From the NCBI GenBank assembly GCA_964470055.1, contig CAYXZZ010000014.1, forward strand, positions 1 to 28,795: DNA of 28,795 nt, given 5' to 3'. The position numbers and the translations under genes were made by a program. The stretch is from JAEDES01 sp964470055 (GTDB taxonomy: Bacteria; Bacillota_I; Bacilli_A; RF39; UBA660). Below the pieces are notes generated by a model. The model worked only from the letters and a program-made list of their open reading frames with translations, searched no databases and was not told the origin of the DNA. How positions within the stretch are numbered: position 1 is the first letter of the stretch; the number at the start of each line of letters is the position of its first letter. This document shows positions 21,736-28,105 of the stretch, piece by piece.

Positions 21736-23460
21736 TTATTTACTATTTTCTTTTTCTAATTCACGATAATTAACTTTTCCAATCATCGTTTTAGGCAAAG
21801 ACTCTCTAAACTCAAATTCTTTAGGAACCATATAAGCAGCCAAATTTTTCTTACAGTATTCTTTAATATCATTACGAACCTTTAGCTTGTCCTTAACACC
21901 ACTATCTAACACAATATATGCCTTAGGAACTTGTACTTTATATGGATGAGGTATACCAATAACTCCACAATTTAATACATCAGGATGCTGCATTAAAACA
22001 TTTTCAATATGTGATGGATACACATTATAACCAGAAACAATAAGCATTCTCTTTAAACGGGAAACATAATAAATAATTCCTTCTTCCGTCATATAACCTA
22101 AGTCACCAGTATGAACCCATATCTTTCCTTTTTTATCCATTTCTAAAATATCATTAGTTTCCTTTTCATTATCCAAATATCCCGGCATAACAGTAGGTCC
22201 AGAAATGCAAATCTCTCCTGTTTCACCAAAAGGCAACTCTTCTTTAGTATTTGGGTCACATATTTTAATTTCATTACTTGGAAAAGGAATACCGATACTT
22301 CCAGAGGCTGTTGCATCAAGAACCTGTGCACAGACTGGTCCACCCGTCTCTGTCATACCATAACCTTGAATAAGTTTTGAATCGCAGTTATGTTCCTTAA
22401 AAAATTTATTAACTGCATCATTCTTCTCAGGAATTAAACTATCTCCACCAGAAATAATATATTTAACATAAGATAAATCCATATTATCCATATGTTTATT
22501 TGTAAGTAAAGCCTCATATAAAGTTGGTACACCTGCTACAATAGTAGGATGATAAGACTTAAATAACTTATCAAATCTTTTAGCATCAAACTGTGGTACC
22601 AAAATTACACTAGTTCCTAAACAAAGAGCAGCATTAACACATACACATAAACCAAAGCAATGAAATAACGGTAAAACTGCAAGCATTGAATCTCCAACTC
22701 CAACTTTCGGAAAGATAATAGTAGCCTGTTTTGCAAGAGCACTTATATTTCCGTTTGTCAAAACTATATTTTTGGGAATACCAGTAGTTCCACCACTATG
22801 TAAAATCGCTGCTGGTTGATCTTTTGTTGTCTTAACTAAAACTTTACTATTATAATTTCTACCCTTTGCCATAAATTCATGCCAATACAAATAAACTTCA
22901 CTATGCTTAGGTGTCTCAATTTTTCTACCTTGTGTTAAATTATAACCAAACTTAAGTAAAGTAGGCATCGAATCACTTGCTGAAACAATAACAGTTTTAT
23001 AAACATTTGTATCATCTATAATTTCTTTTACTTTCTTATAACTTAAATTAATCGCAATAAGTAATACACTTTTAGTACTAATTAAAGATCTCTTAATCTC
23101 CTCTTCAGCAGATAAAGGATGCACCATATTTGCAATAGCCCCAATCTCATTAGTAGCATAAAATGCAATAACAGCCTCTGGCGTATTCGGCATACATATA
23201 GTAACAACATCGCCTTCACGAATACCCTGACTTCTAAGAGCTCTAGCACAAACATTAATCTCATTCAAAAAAGTTCTATAAGTCATTTTACGATTAAAAT
23301 AATTAATTGCAACCTCATCTAAATAATCTTGACTACAATCCCTCAAATATTCGTATAAAGACATATTAGGAACCTCAATCGTCCTCTTATCCTTATCATA
23401 AAACTTATCCCAAGGATGTTTATATTTCATCTTATTAATAACTTTATCAATCATCTTCAT
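21736..23460 (-). CDS. AMP-dependent acyl-CoA synthetase (long-chain fatty-acid CoA ligase type)
   Basis: A 574-residue adenylating enzyme. Motifs in order: HSGGTTGIPKNIVLTN (ATP loop, about residues 228-243, usually TSGTTG), QGYGMTETGGP (about 370), HTGDLGYMTEEG (about 455), RLKRMLIVSGYNVYPSHIE (hinge, about 475) and the C-terminal catalytic Lys in PKTMIGKVNYRELE. It would join a carboxylate to CoA with ATP via an acyl-adenylate; the residues do not fix the substrate. The start is ATG 23458-23460 (MKMIDK), six bases after AGGTGA. It is divergent from a TetR gene that probably controls it. These two genes are not at this place in B. subtilis. Confidence 0.9.
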   Translation of the reverse strand: MKMIDKVINKMKYKHPWDKFYDKDKRTIEVPNMSLYEYLRDCSQDYLDEVAINYFNRKMTYRTFLNEINVCARALRSQGIREGDVVTICMPNTPEAVIAFYATNEIGAIANMVHPLSAEEEIKRSLISTKSVLLIAINLSYKKVKEIIDDTNVYKTVIVSASDSMPTLLKFGYNLTQGRKIETPKHSEVYLYWHEFMAKGRNYNSKVLVKTTKDQPAAILHSGGTTGIPKNIVLTNGNISALAKQATIIFPKVGVGDSMLAVLPLFHCFGLCVCVNAALCLGTSVILVPQFDAKRFDKLFKSYHPTIVAGVPTLYEALLTNKHMDNMDLSYVKYIISGGDSLIPEKNDAVNKFFKEHNCDSKLIQGYGMTETGGPVCAQVLDATASGSIGIPFPSNEIKICDPNTKEELPFGETGEICISGPTVMPGYLDNEKETNDILEMDKKGKIWVHTGDLGYMTEEGIIYYVSRLKRMLIVSGYNVYPSHIENVLMQHPDVLNCGVIGIPHPYKVQVPKAYIVLDSGVKDKLKVRNDIKEYCKKNLAAYMVPKEFEFRESLPKTMIGKVNYRELEKENSK

Positions 23461-23479
23461 ATTATTCACCTCTGTTTTT

Positions 23480-23495
23480 TTCAACACTTGTTGAA
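23480..23495. promoter_or_regulatory. palindrome TTCAACA-N2-TGTTGAA
   Basis: Perfect seven-base arms separated by two bases lie in the 5' untranslated region of the acyl-CoA synthetase gene, directly before its ribosome site. It is a plausible operator for the divergent TetR protein. Confidence 0.5.
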
Positions 23496-23509
23496 TATAT
23501 TACAATTGT

Positions 23510-23539
23510 ATTATATAATTAAGATATAATTCCTATCAA
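23510..23539 (-). promoter_or_regulatory. promoter of the acyl-CoA synthetase gene
   Basis: -35 TTGATA (23534-23539) and -10 TATAAT (23510-23515), spacing 18. The -35 box lies in the left arm of the large inverted repeat. Confidence 0.6.
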
Positions 23540-23563
23540 TATGCAAAAAAATTAATATTGATA
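23534..23563. promoter_or_regulatory. inverted repeat TATCAATAT-N12-ATATTGATA in the divergent promoter region
   Basis: Perfect nine-base arms (23534-23542, 23555-23563) each contain an outward-pointing TTGATA -35 box. The two promoters are therefore mirror images. A dimeric regulator could bind here and block both. Confidence 0.55.
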
Positions 23564-23587
23564 ATTATTAAACACATTTAGTAATAT
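23558..23587 (+). promoter_or_regulatory. promoter of the TetR gene
   Basis: -35 TTGATA (23558-23563) and -10 TAATAT (23582-23587), spacing 18, about 20 bases before the start codon. AGAGG (23598-23602) is the ribosome site. Confidence 0.5.
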
Positions 23588-23608
23588 TTGTTTAAAAAGA
23601 GGTAAAAA

Positions 23609-24172
23609 ATGGATAGACGAGTAAAATATACAAAGAAAATTATAAAAGATACGTTCTTAAATTTATTATCAGAAAAAGATATAAAAAAAATATCTGTAAG
23701 TGAAATATGCACTAAAGCAGACATTAACAGAGCCACTTTCTATCGCTATTATTTAGATGTTTATGACTTGCTAGATAGTATTGAAAAGGAGTTTGTGACT
23801 GAATTAAAAGCCGCATATACCCCAACAACTGATGAAGAAAAAACAATCTCACACTTTTCCAAAGCCATGCTAGAAGTTTTTCTTCAAAACAAAGAACTAG
23901 TAAAAATTCTCTTCAATACCAATAACAACGTATACTTCTTAAATAACATTCTAGAGGTTGCTTATGAAAAATGTCGCGAAAGGTGGGAAAAAGATCTACC
24001 CAACATCTCAGAAGAAGACATGGAATATGCAACAGTATTTATCTTTAATGGAGCCTTAGGCGTAATCAACTATTGGGTACAAAATGACTTTGACAAAGCA
24101 ATCGATGAAGTATCATCAGTAATTGAAACCCTAAGTTCATATGGAACGAGAAGATACATCTACAAAAAATAA
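23609..24172 (+). CDS. TetR/AcrR-family transcriptional regulator
   Basis: The only plus-strand gene, 187 residues. The N-terminal helix-turn-helix (ISVSEICTKADINRATFYRYYLDVYDLLDSI, about residues 28-58) is the TetR type with the typical ATFYRYY recognition helix. The rest is all-helical ligand-binding domain; the shape resembles the TetR_C_7/DhaS-like group. It is divergent from the acyl-CoA synthetase and the shared region has two palindromes, so it likely represses both itself and that gene, perhaps sensing a fatty acid or acyl-CoA. That is inference. It converges with rsmA on a shared terminator. Confidence 0.9.
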   Translation: MDRRVKYTKKIIKDTFLNLLSEKDIKKISVSEICTKADINRATFYRYYLDVYDLLDSIEKEFVTELKAAYTPTTDEEKTISHFSKAMLEVFLQNKELVKILFNTNNNVYFLNNILEVAYEKCRERWEKDLPNISEEDMEYATVFIFNGALGVINYWVQNDFDKAIDEVSSVIETLSSYGTRRYIYKK

Positions 24173-24248
24173 GACTTTAAATTGAATGAGACTACGTTTC
24201 ACTCTATAAAAGAAACAAGTTTCAATTCACATAAAAAGTCTTATTTTT
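24165..24248. terminator. bidirectional terminator between tetR and rsmA
   Basis: A perfect 14-base outer stem joins 24165-24178 and 24235-24248 (AAAAATAAGACTTT and its complement), with A/T runs on both sides. Inside are AATTGAA/TTCAATT and small hairpins such as TGAGAC-TAC-GTTTCA. Both stop codons (24170-24172 plus; 24241-24243 minus) lie in the arms. Confidence 0.75.
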
Positions 24249-25041
24249 TTAATTCGTTAGCAATTTCTACAAATATTTCTACAGGAAGAGCCTCCGCTCT
24301 AACATTAAGATCAAGATCATATTTAGAAAGAATACTCTCAACCTTATCTAAATCATAACTCTTTAAATTATTTCTCAATGTTTTACGTTTGTACTGAAAA
24401 CTATCTCTAACTAATCTTTGAAAGAAAGTAAAGTCACTTAAAGGTAATTTATCTTTCTTTTCACAAAACGAAACTATTACACTATCAACATTAGGTTCTG
24501 GAACAAACTGTTTACGTGAAACAAAAAACTCTTTTCTCACATCATAAAAATAATTTAAAAGCACTGTAATAGAACCATATTCTTTATTCCCACTTTTTGT
24601 AGAAAAACGATCTCCCACTTCTTTTTGAACCATCATAACTATTTTTTCAAAAGACAGTCCGCTTTCAATCAACTTCATAAGAATCGGCGTTGTAATATAA
24701 TAAGGAACATTACTAACAAAATATAAATGACTAAACTGATATTTTGCCACATCATCTTTTAGATTAGAAATTAAAAAATCTTGAAAAATTACATCAACAT
24801 TATCCAACCCCTCTAATCTTTTACTAAGTTCCTCTTGTAATTCCATATCTATTTCATAAGCAATAACTTGTTTAGCAACCCCAGCCAACTCTCTAGTCAT
24901 AATAGCGCCCCCAGGTCCAACTTCAATTACTAAAGAATCATCTTCTATTTCAGCACATTTCACAATTTTTTTTACAACATTTACATCCTTTAAAAAGTTT
25001 TGCCCAAATTTCTTCTTAAATTTAACATCATATTTTTCCAT
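24241..25041 (-). CDS. rsmA: 16S rRNA dimethyladenosine transferase
   Basis: 266 residues. RsmA (KsgA) dimethylates A1518 and A1519 at the 3' end of 16S rRNA. It begins KFKKKFGQNFLKDVN, the family start; the SAM-binding loop is VIEVGPGGAIMTREL (about residues 39-53), and NVPYYITTPI (about 111-120) is the catalytic NxPY motif. The C-terminal helical domain has FKRKTLRNNL-type residues (QYKRKTLRNNLKS). The ribosome site is GGTGAT and a -10 TATAAT precedes it. rnmV, normally upstream, is absent. Confidence 0.97.
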   Translation of the reverse strand: MEKYDVKFKKKFGQNFLKDVNVVKKIVKCAEIEDDSLVIEVGPGGAIMTRELAGVAKQVIAYEIDMELQEELSKRLEGLDNVDVIFQDFLISNLKDDVAKYQFSHLYFVSNVPYYITTPILMKLIESGLSFEKIVMMVQKEVGDRFSTKSGNKEYGSITVLLNYFYDVRKEFFVSRKQFVPEPNVDSVIVSFCEKKDKLPLSDFTFFQRLVRDSFQYKRKTLRNNLKSYDLDKVESILSKYDLDLNVRAEALPVEIFVEIANELKK

Positions 25042-25063
25042 AATAAATCACCACTTCGCCCAT

Positions 25064-25069
25064 ATTATA
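25064..25069 (-). promoter_or_regulatory. -10 box of rsmA
   Basis: TATAAT at 25064-25069 lies about 25 bases before the rsmA start, with a T-rich -35 region within the upstream terminator. Weak as a full promoter. Confidence 0.35.
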
Positions 25070-25073
25070 ACTG

Positions 25074-25104
25074 AAAAAAAGAAAAAATCATAGCAAATTT
25101 TTTC
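25074..25104 (-). terminator. intrinsic terminator of the SipW-like gene
   Basis: GAAAAAAT and ATTTTTTC form an eight-base stem (25081-25088/25097-25104), eight-base loop, directly after the TAG stop and followed by seven T. Confidence 0.6.
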
Positions 25105-25737
25105 CTAAATAATTTCCACTTCATCTACTTGCGTTTTAATCAACTTTCTAATTCTATAAACCTCATACAAGATAATTAGTAATACTGGAATCATAATTGA
25201 TAATACAAATCCACCTGGAGATGAAATAAACTTTTTTAAATATCCAACTTTGGGAATCTTAAACAAAACTTTTCCATAAATATTTTCAATATTTACCAAG
25301 GCCGTATCTTCCAATGAATTATTATCCCCCTTAGTCCTATAAACATATTTCCCATCAGAAGATAATTGTTTACCAACCACTCTATGAGTAATAGTCAATC
25401 CATTATAATACTCATCAGTAGAAGAAAATGTAACTATATCACCTATATTAACATTAGATTCATCAACTCTTCCAATAATAATTGCATCATTAACATTAAT
25501 TGTAGGAATCATACTCTCTGTTACAACAACATAAGCACCAATAAGTGGATTTTTTGAAATACCCTTACTAGAGTTATATAAAGAGTCAAAAAAACAAATT
25601 CCCATAATACCAAATAGTACTAATAAAATGATAAAAATCGCAATCAACACAGCCCTAAGCCCTATTTTCAAATAAAAACCAATCTTTTTAGTTATCAAAA
25701 ATTGCATTTGCTTCTGTTCAACTGCTTGCATCATCAT
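25105..25737 (-). CDS. signal peptidase I, SipW (ER/archaeal) type
   Basis: A 210-residue membrane protease with a Ser-His catalytic pair in place of Ser-Lys: Ser75 in VVTESMIPTI, His118 in ITHRVVG, and an Asp at 138 in TKGDNN. There is an N-terminal membrane helix (about 27-50) and a C-terminal one (about 172-192), the topology of SipW. SipW cleaves a restricted set of exported proteins, including TasA and TapA of the Bacillus biofilm matrix. It lies just downstream of two putative exported proteins that may be its substrates, though a terminator and a -10 box separate it from them. Three ATG codons in a row (25729-25737) could start it; GGTGGTGAT precedes them. Confidence 0.88.
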   Translation of the reverse strand: MMMQAVEQKQMQFLITKKIGFYLKIGLRAVLIAIFIILLVLFGIMGICFFDSLYNSSKGISKNPLIGAYVVVTESMIPTINVNDAIIIGRVDESNVNIGDIVTFSSTDEYYNGLTITHRVVGKQLSSDGKYVYRTKGDNNSLEDTALVNIENIYGKVLFKIPKVGYLKKFISSPGGFVLSIMIPVLLIILYEVYRIRKLIKTQVDEVEII

Positions 25738-25804
25738 TCTATCACCACCAATCTTTAATCTCATTATAATACGCCATATTAAAAAAAACTATCTTTTTAA
25801 AAAG

Positions 25805-25829
25805 AAAAAAAACGTGATTTACACGTTTT
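25805..25829 (-). terminator. intrinsic terminator after the second exported protein gene
   Basis: AAAACGTG and CACGTTTT (25809-25816 and 25822-25829) form an eight-base stem, five-base loop, followed by T's. It ends the two-gene unit before the SipW-like gene. Confidence 0.75.
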
Positions 25830-25835
25830 ATCAAA

Positions 25836-26432
25836 CTATTTTGCCTCTCCGTTAATAACAACTTTAACACTGAAATTTTGTAATTCACTTGCATCATATA
25901 CTGCTGTATCAGAAAGCCAAATTCTCAATCTATAGTTATCATTACCACTAGATTTAGTACTTGTTTTATATATTGACATTGCATCCCCATCCAAGTCAAT
26001 ATCATCATTAACGGTAAACACCTCTGGACCAGCAACTTCAACATAAGTACCAGATTCACACTTTTCAAGATAAACTTTAATATTTTCATTTAAAGCAGTT
26101 GAAACAGTTTCATCTCTAACTAAAATTATTTCATATTCAATTTCATTTGCCTCTTCAATGGTAGTCTTTACTGTAAAATCAAAAAACGTCTCCGCACTAT
26201 CAGATACAGTACCAACTAAATCACTAGTAGGAATAGCATTTTCAATTGTAAACAAATTCACTTCATCTACATATGTAAGTGAAATTGCTCCTCCATCTAA
26301 TGTTTTTTCATCTACATCTTGCACTTGATTTAAATGAAGATAAAAGGCTCCTCCTATCACAGCACCTACCAACATTACAATTATAATAACACCAAAAATC
26401 AAACCCTTAGAAACACTCTTTTTATTCTCCAT
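25836..26432 (-). CDS. membrane-anchored extracellular protein, TasA-like candidate (paralogue B)
   Basis: 198 residues. A short basic N terminus (MENKKSVSKG) is followed by a hydrophobic helix (about 11-31: LIFGVIIIVMLVGAVIGG), then an acidic beta-rich domain. Blocks shared with the next gene upstream (26441): FTIENAIPTSDLVG, IEYEIILVRDETV, NIKVYLEKC, YRLRIWLSDTAVYD and FSVKVVING. This arrangement, one signal or anchor helix with a beta-rich domain ending in NYRLR-W and F-VKV strands, resembles SipW-processed proteins (TasA, camelysin). The homology is my inference from pattern and neighbours. It starts eight bases after the upstream gene with AGGAGG, and a terminator follows. Confidence 0.75.
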   Translation of the reverse strand: MENKKSVSKGLIFGVIIIVMLVGAVIGGAFYLHLNQVQDVDEKTLDGGAISLTYVDEVNLFTIENAIPTSDLVGTVSDSAETFFDFTVKTTIEEANEIEYEIILVRDETVSTALNENIKVYLEKCESGTYVEVAGPEVFTVNDDIDLDGDAMSIYKTSTKSSGNDNYRLRIWLSDTAVYDASELQNFSVKVVINGEAK

Positions 26433-26440
26433 ACTTCCTC

Positions 26441-27007
26441 CTACTTCTCTTTAACAAATACCTTAACAGAAAACTTCTTAACATCGGTTGTTAATTCATA
26501 AGTATCCGCAACCCACATTCTTAATCTAAACTTTTGAGTATCCTGATTTTTTATAGTACCAGAATACAACAACTTACCACTAGGATCAATATCAGAAACC
26601 CGCAAATCATAGTAAGTAGGTAAATTTGCTACATCAAAATTCTTTAACGCTACATCATTATCATCAGTTAAATACACCTTTACAAATTTCACAGGTACCT
26701 CAACCTCTAGCGTATCCTTTACCAAATATATCTCATAACTCGTCTTTTTATTACCGCTAGCAGACACTTCAAATTCTAAATAAGCAGTTGTTCCATTCTT
26801 ATTACTTTCTAAAGTAATCTTCTTCCCCACTTTATCCGTCATAGGAAGTAAATTACTAATAGTGAATTTCTCATTACTAGAATAACTAACTGTTAAAAGA
26901 TTATTATCAGAATGTGAATCTAAAATTAAAAACAAACATCCACTTAAAATAAGTACAACAAAAATTGATATAACAAGCATCTTATACTTTACAAAAAAAT
27001 CCTTCAT
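26441..27007 (-). CDS. membrane-anchored extracellular protein, TasA-like candidate (paralogue A)
   Basis: 188 residues, a diverged copy of the next gene (25836). Shared blocks are FTISNLLPMTDKVG, TSYEIYLVKDTL, FVKVYLTD, FRLRMWVADTYEL and FSVKVFVKEK. The N-terminal hydrophobic helix (about 8-31) contains LSGC (Cys24), a possible lipobox, but hydrophobic residues continue beyond it, so a membrane anchor or SipW-type signal is equally likely. It starts 50 bases after tatD with GGTGAGAT. No clear promoter is visible, so read-through from tatD is possible. The product is likely a surface protein; function unknown. Confidence 0.72.
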   Translation of the reverse strand: MKDFFVKYKMLVISIFVVLILSGCLFLILDSHSDNNLLTVSYSSNEKFTISNLLPMTDKVGKKITLESNKNGTTAYLEFEVSASGNKKTSYEIYLVKDTLEVEVPVKFVKVYLTDDNDVALKNFDVANLPTYYDLRVSDIDPSGKLLYSGTIKNQDTQKFRLRMWVADTYELTTDVKKFSVKVFVKEK

Positions 27008-27057
27008 ATCTCACCATCCCCATAACCCCTATTATTACCTAAAGAGTATCACAAATA

Positions 27058-27810
27058 CTAGTCTAAGTCAAATAAATTACAAGCATTAGAAGTAGTAATA
27101 TTTGCAACTTCATCAACAGATACATCACAAATTTCTGCAATACGTTCTGCAATAATAGGAATATACTTAGAACTATTCTTCTGACCTCTAAAAGGAACAG
27201 GAGCAAGATACGGACTATCAGTCTCTAATACAATATTCTCTAAACCAACCGTCTCAACAACTTCATACAATTTACTATTTTTAAAAGTCACAACTCCACC
27301 TATTCCTAATTTATATCCCATTTCAACATAAATTTTTGCAGTCTCTACACTACCACTAAAACAATGAATTACCCCAGTTAGTTTATATTTCTTTAAACAA
27401 TTAATTGTGTCCTCAGTAGCATCCCTACTATGTATCACAACAACAAGTCCCATCTCCTCCGCAATCTTTAATTGCTTTTCAAACAACTCAAGTTGTTCTT
27501 TCTTATTATCTTTTCCATAATAATAATCAAGACCAATCTCGCCTAATCCCACTACCTTATTATGTTGAAGTTGAATTTTCAACTCATCAAGTAAATCATC
27601 CGTTACATAATCAACCTCAGAAGGATGATAACCAATAGTAACATAAACATCTTCATACTTACCTGCCAAAGCAAGTGACTCTTGATTACTATCCTTAGTA
27701 CATCCAGAAATAATCATTTTAGAAATTCCTGCTTCCTTATTCTCTTTTATAACCAAATCAATATCATTATAATCTTCAATTGATAAATGACAATGCGTAT
27801 CTATATACAT
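27058..27810 (-). CDS. tatD: TatD-family metal-dependent hydrolase
   Basis: 250 residues. The TIM-barrel metal ligands are in place: DTHCH (residues about 4-8), GEIGLDYY (about 92), VVIHSRDA (about 125), GVIHCFSGS (about 147) and LETDSPYLAP (about 197-206). Family members act as deoxyribonucleases or deacylases. It follows metG in the B. subtilis order. GGAGG is eight bases before the ATG at 27808-27810. Confidence 0.95.
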   Translation of the reverse strand: MYIDTHCHLSIEDYNDIDLVIKENKEAGISKMIISGCTKDSNQESLALAGKYEDVYVTIGYHPSEVDYVTDDLLDELKIQLQHNKVVGLGEIGLDYYYGKDNKKEQLELFEKQLKIAEEMGLVVVIHSRDATEDTINCLKKYKLTGVIHCFSGSVETAKIYVEMGYKLGIGGVVTFKNSKLYEVVETVGLENIVLETDSPYLAPVPFRGQKNSSKYIPIIAERIAEICDVSVDEVANITTSNACNLFDLD

Positions 27811-27827
27811 AAAAATACCTCCAAAAT

Positions 27828-27853
27828 AAAAATATCACACTAATGATATTTTT
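27828..27853 (-). terminator. hairpin between the 57-residue ORF and tatD
   Basis: AAAAATATCA (27828-27837) pairs with TGATATTTTT (27844-27853), ten bases, loop of six; the small ORF stop is in the loop region. Only a short T-run follows and no room remains for a tatD promoter, so it may be leaky and let transcripts through. Confidence 0.4.
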
Positions 27854-28013
27854 TCCAACGATATATTTTAATTCTAATATAATAAAATGTTGTTACAATA
27901 AAAAGTAACCAATCAAAAACATTATTTGACTGCAAAGAACAAATAATTAATAAAGTTCCAAATATTACGTACACTACATCTAAACTCAACAACTTACTTT
28001 TTTCATCACGCAT
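27840..28013 (-). CDS. small two-helix membrane protein, 57 residues, unknown
   Basis: The open frame runs from ATG 28011-28013 to TAG 27840-27842 and is preceded by GGAGG at a proper distance. It reads MRDEKSKLLSLDVVYVIFG and so on: a basic or acidic start, hydrophobic residues about 11-27, a short loop (QSNNVFD), a second hydrophobic stretch about 34-45, and an aromatic basic tail (YYIRIKIYRWKKYH). The gap between metG and tatD is otherwise unexplained. An extended -10 box (TGCTATATT, 28039-28047) lies upstream. No family is recognised; it could be a conserved small protein. Confidence 0.65.
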   Translation of the reverse strand: MRDEKSKLLSLDVVYVIFGTLLIICSLQSNNVFDWLLFIVTTFYYIRIKIYRWKKYH

Positions 28014-28038
28014 AAGTCCTCCGTAGCACTACCATTAA

Positions 28039-28047
28039 AATATAGCA
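28039..28047 (-). promoter_or_regulatory. extended -10 promoter before the small membrane ORF
   Basis: TGCTATATT on the minus strand, 28039-28047, lies just after the metG terminator. It may also drive tatD through the hairpin. Confidence 0.4.
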
Positions 28048-28085
28048 CAAAAAAACATGTAGTTAAAATACTTCTACACGTTTTT
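28048..28085 (-). terminator. intrinsic terminator of metG
   Basis: AAAAACGTGTAG and CTACATGTTTTT form a 12-base stem (28074-28085/28051-28062), one G-T pair, loop of 11, followed by T's. Confidence 0.75.
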
Positions 28086-28105
28086 TACGCCACTTTGCAC
28101 CAATT

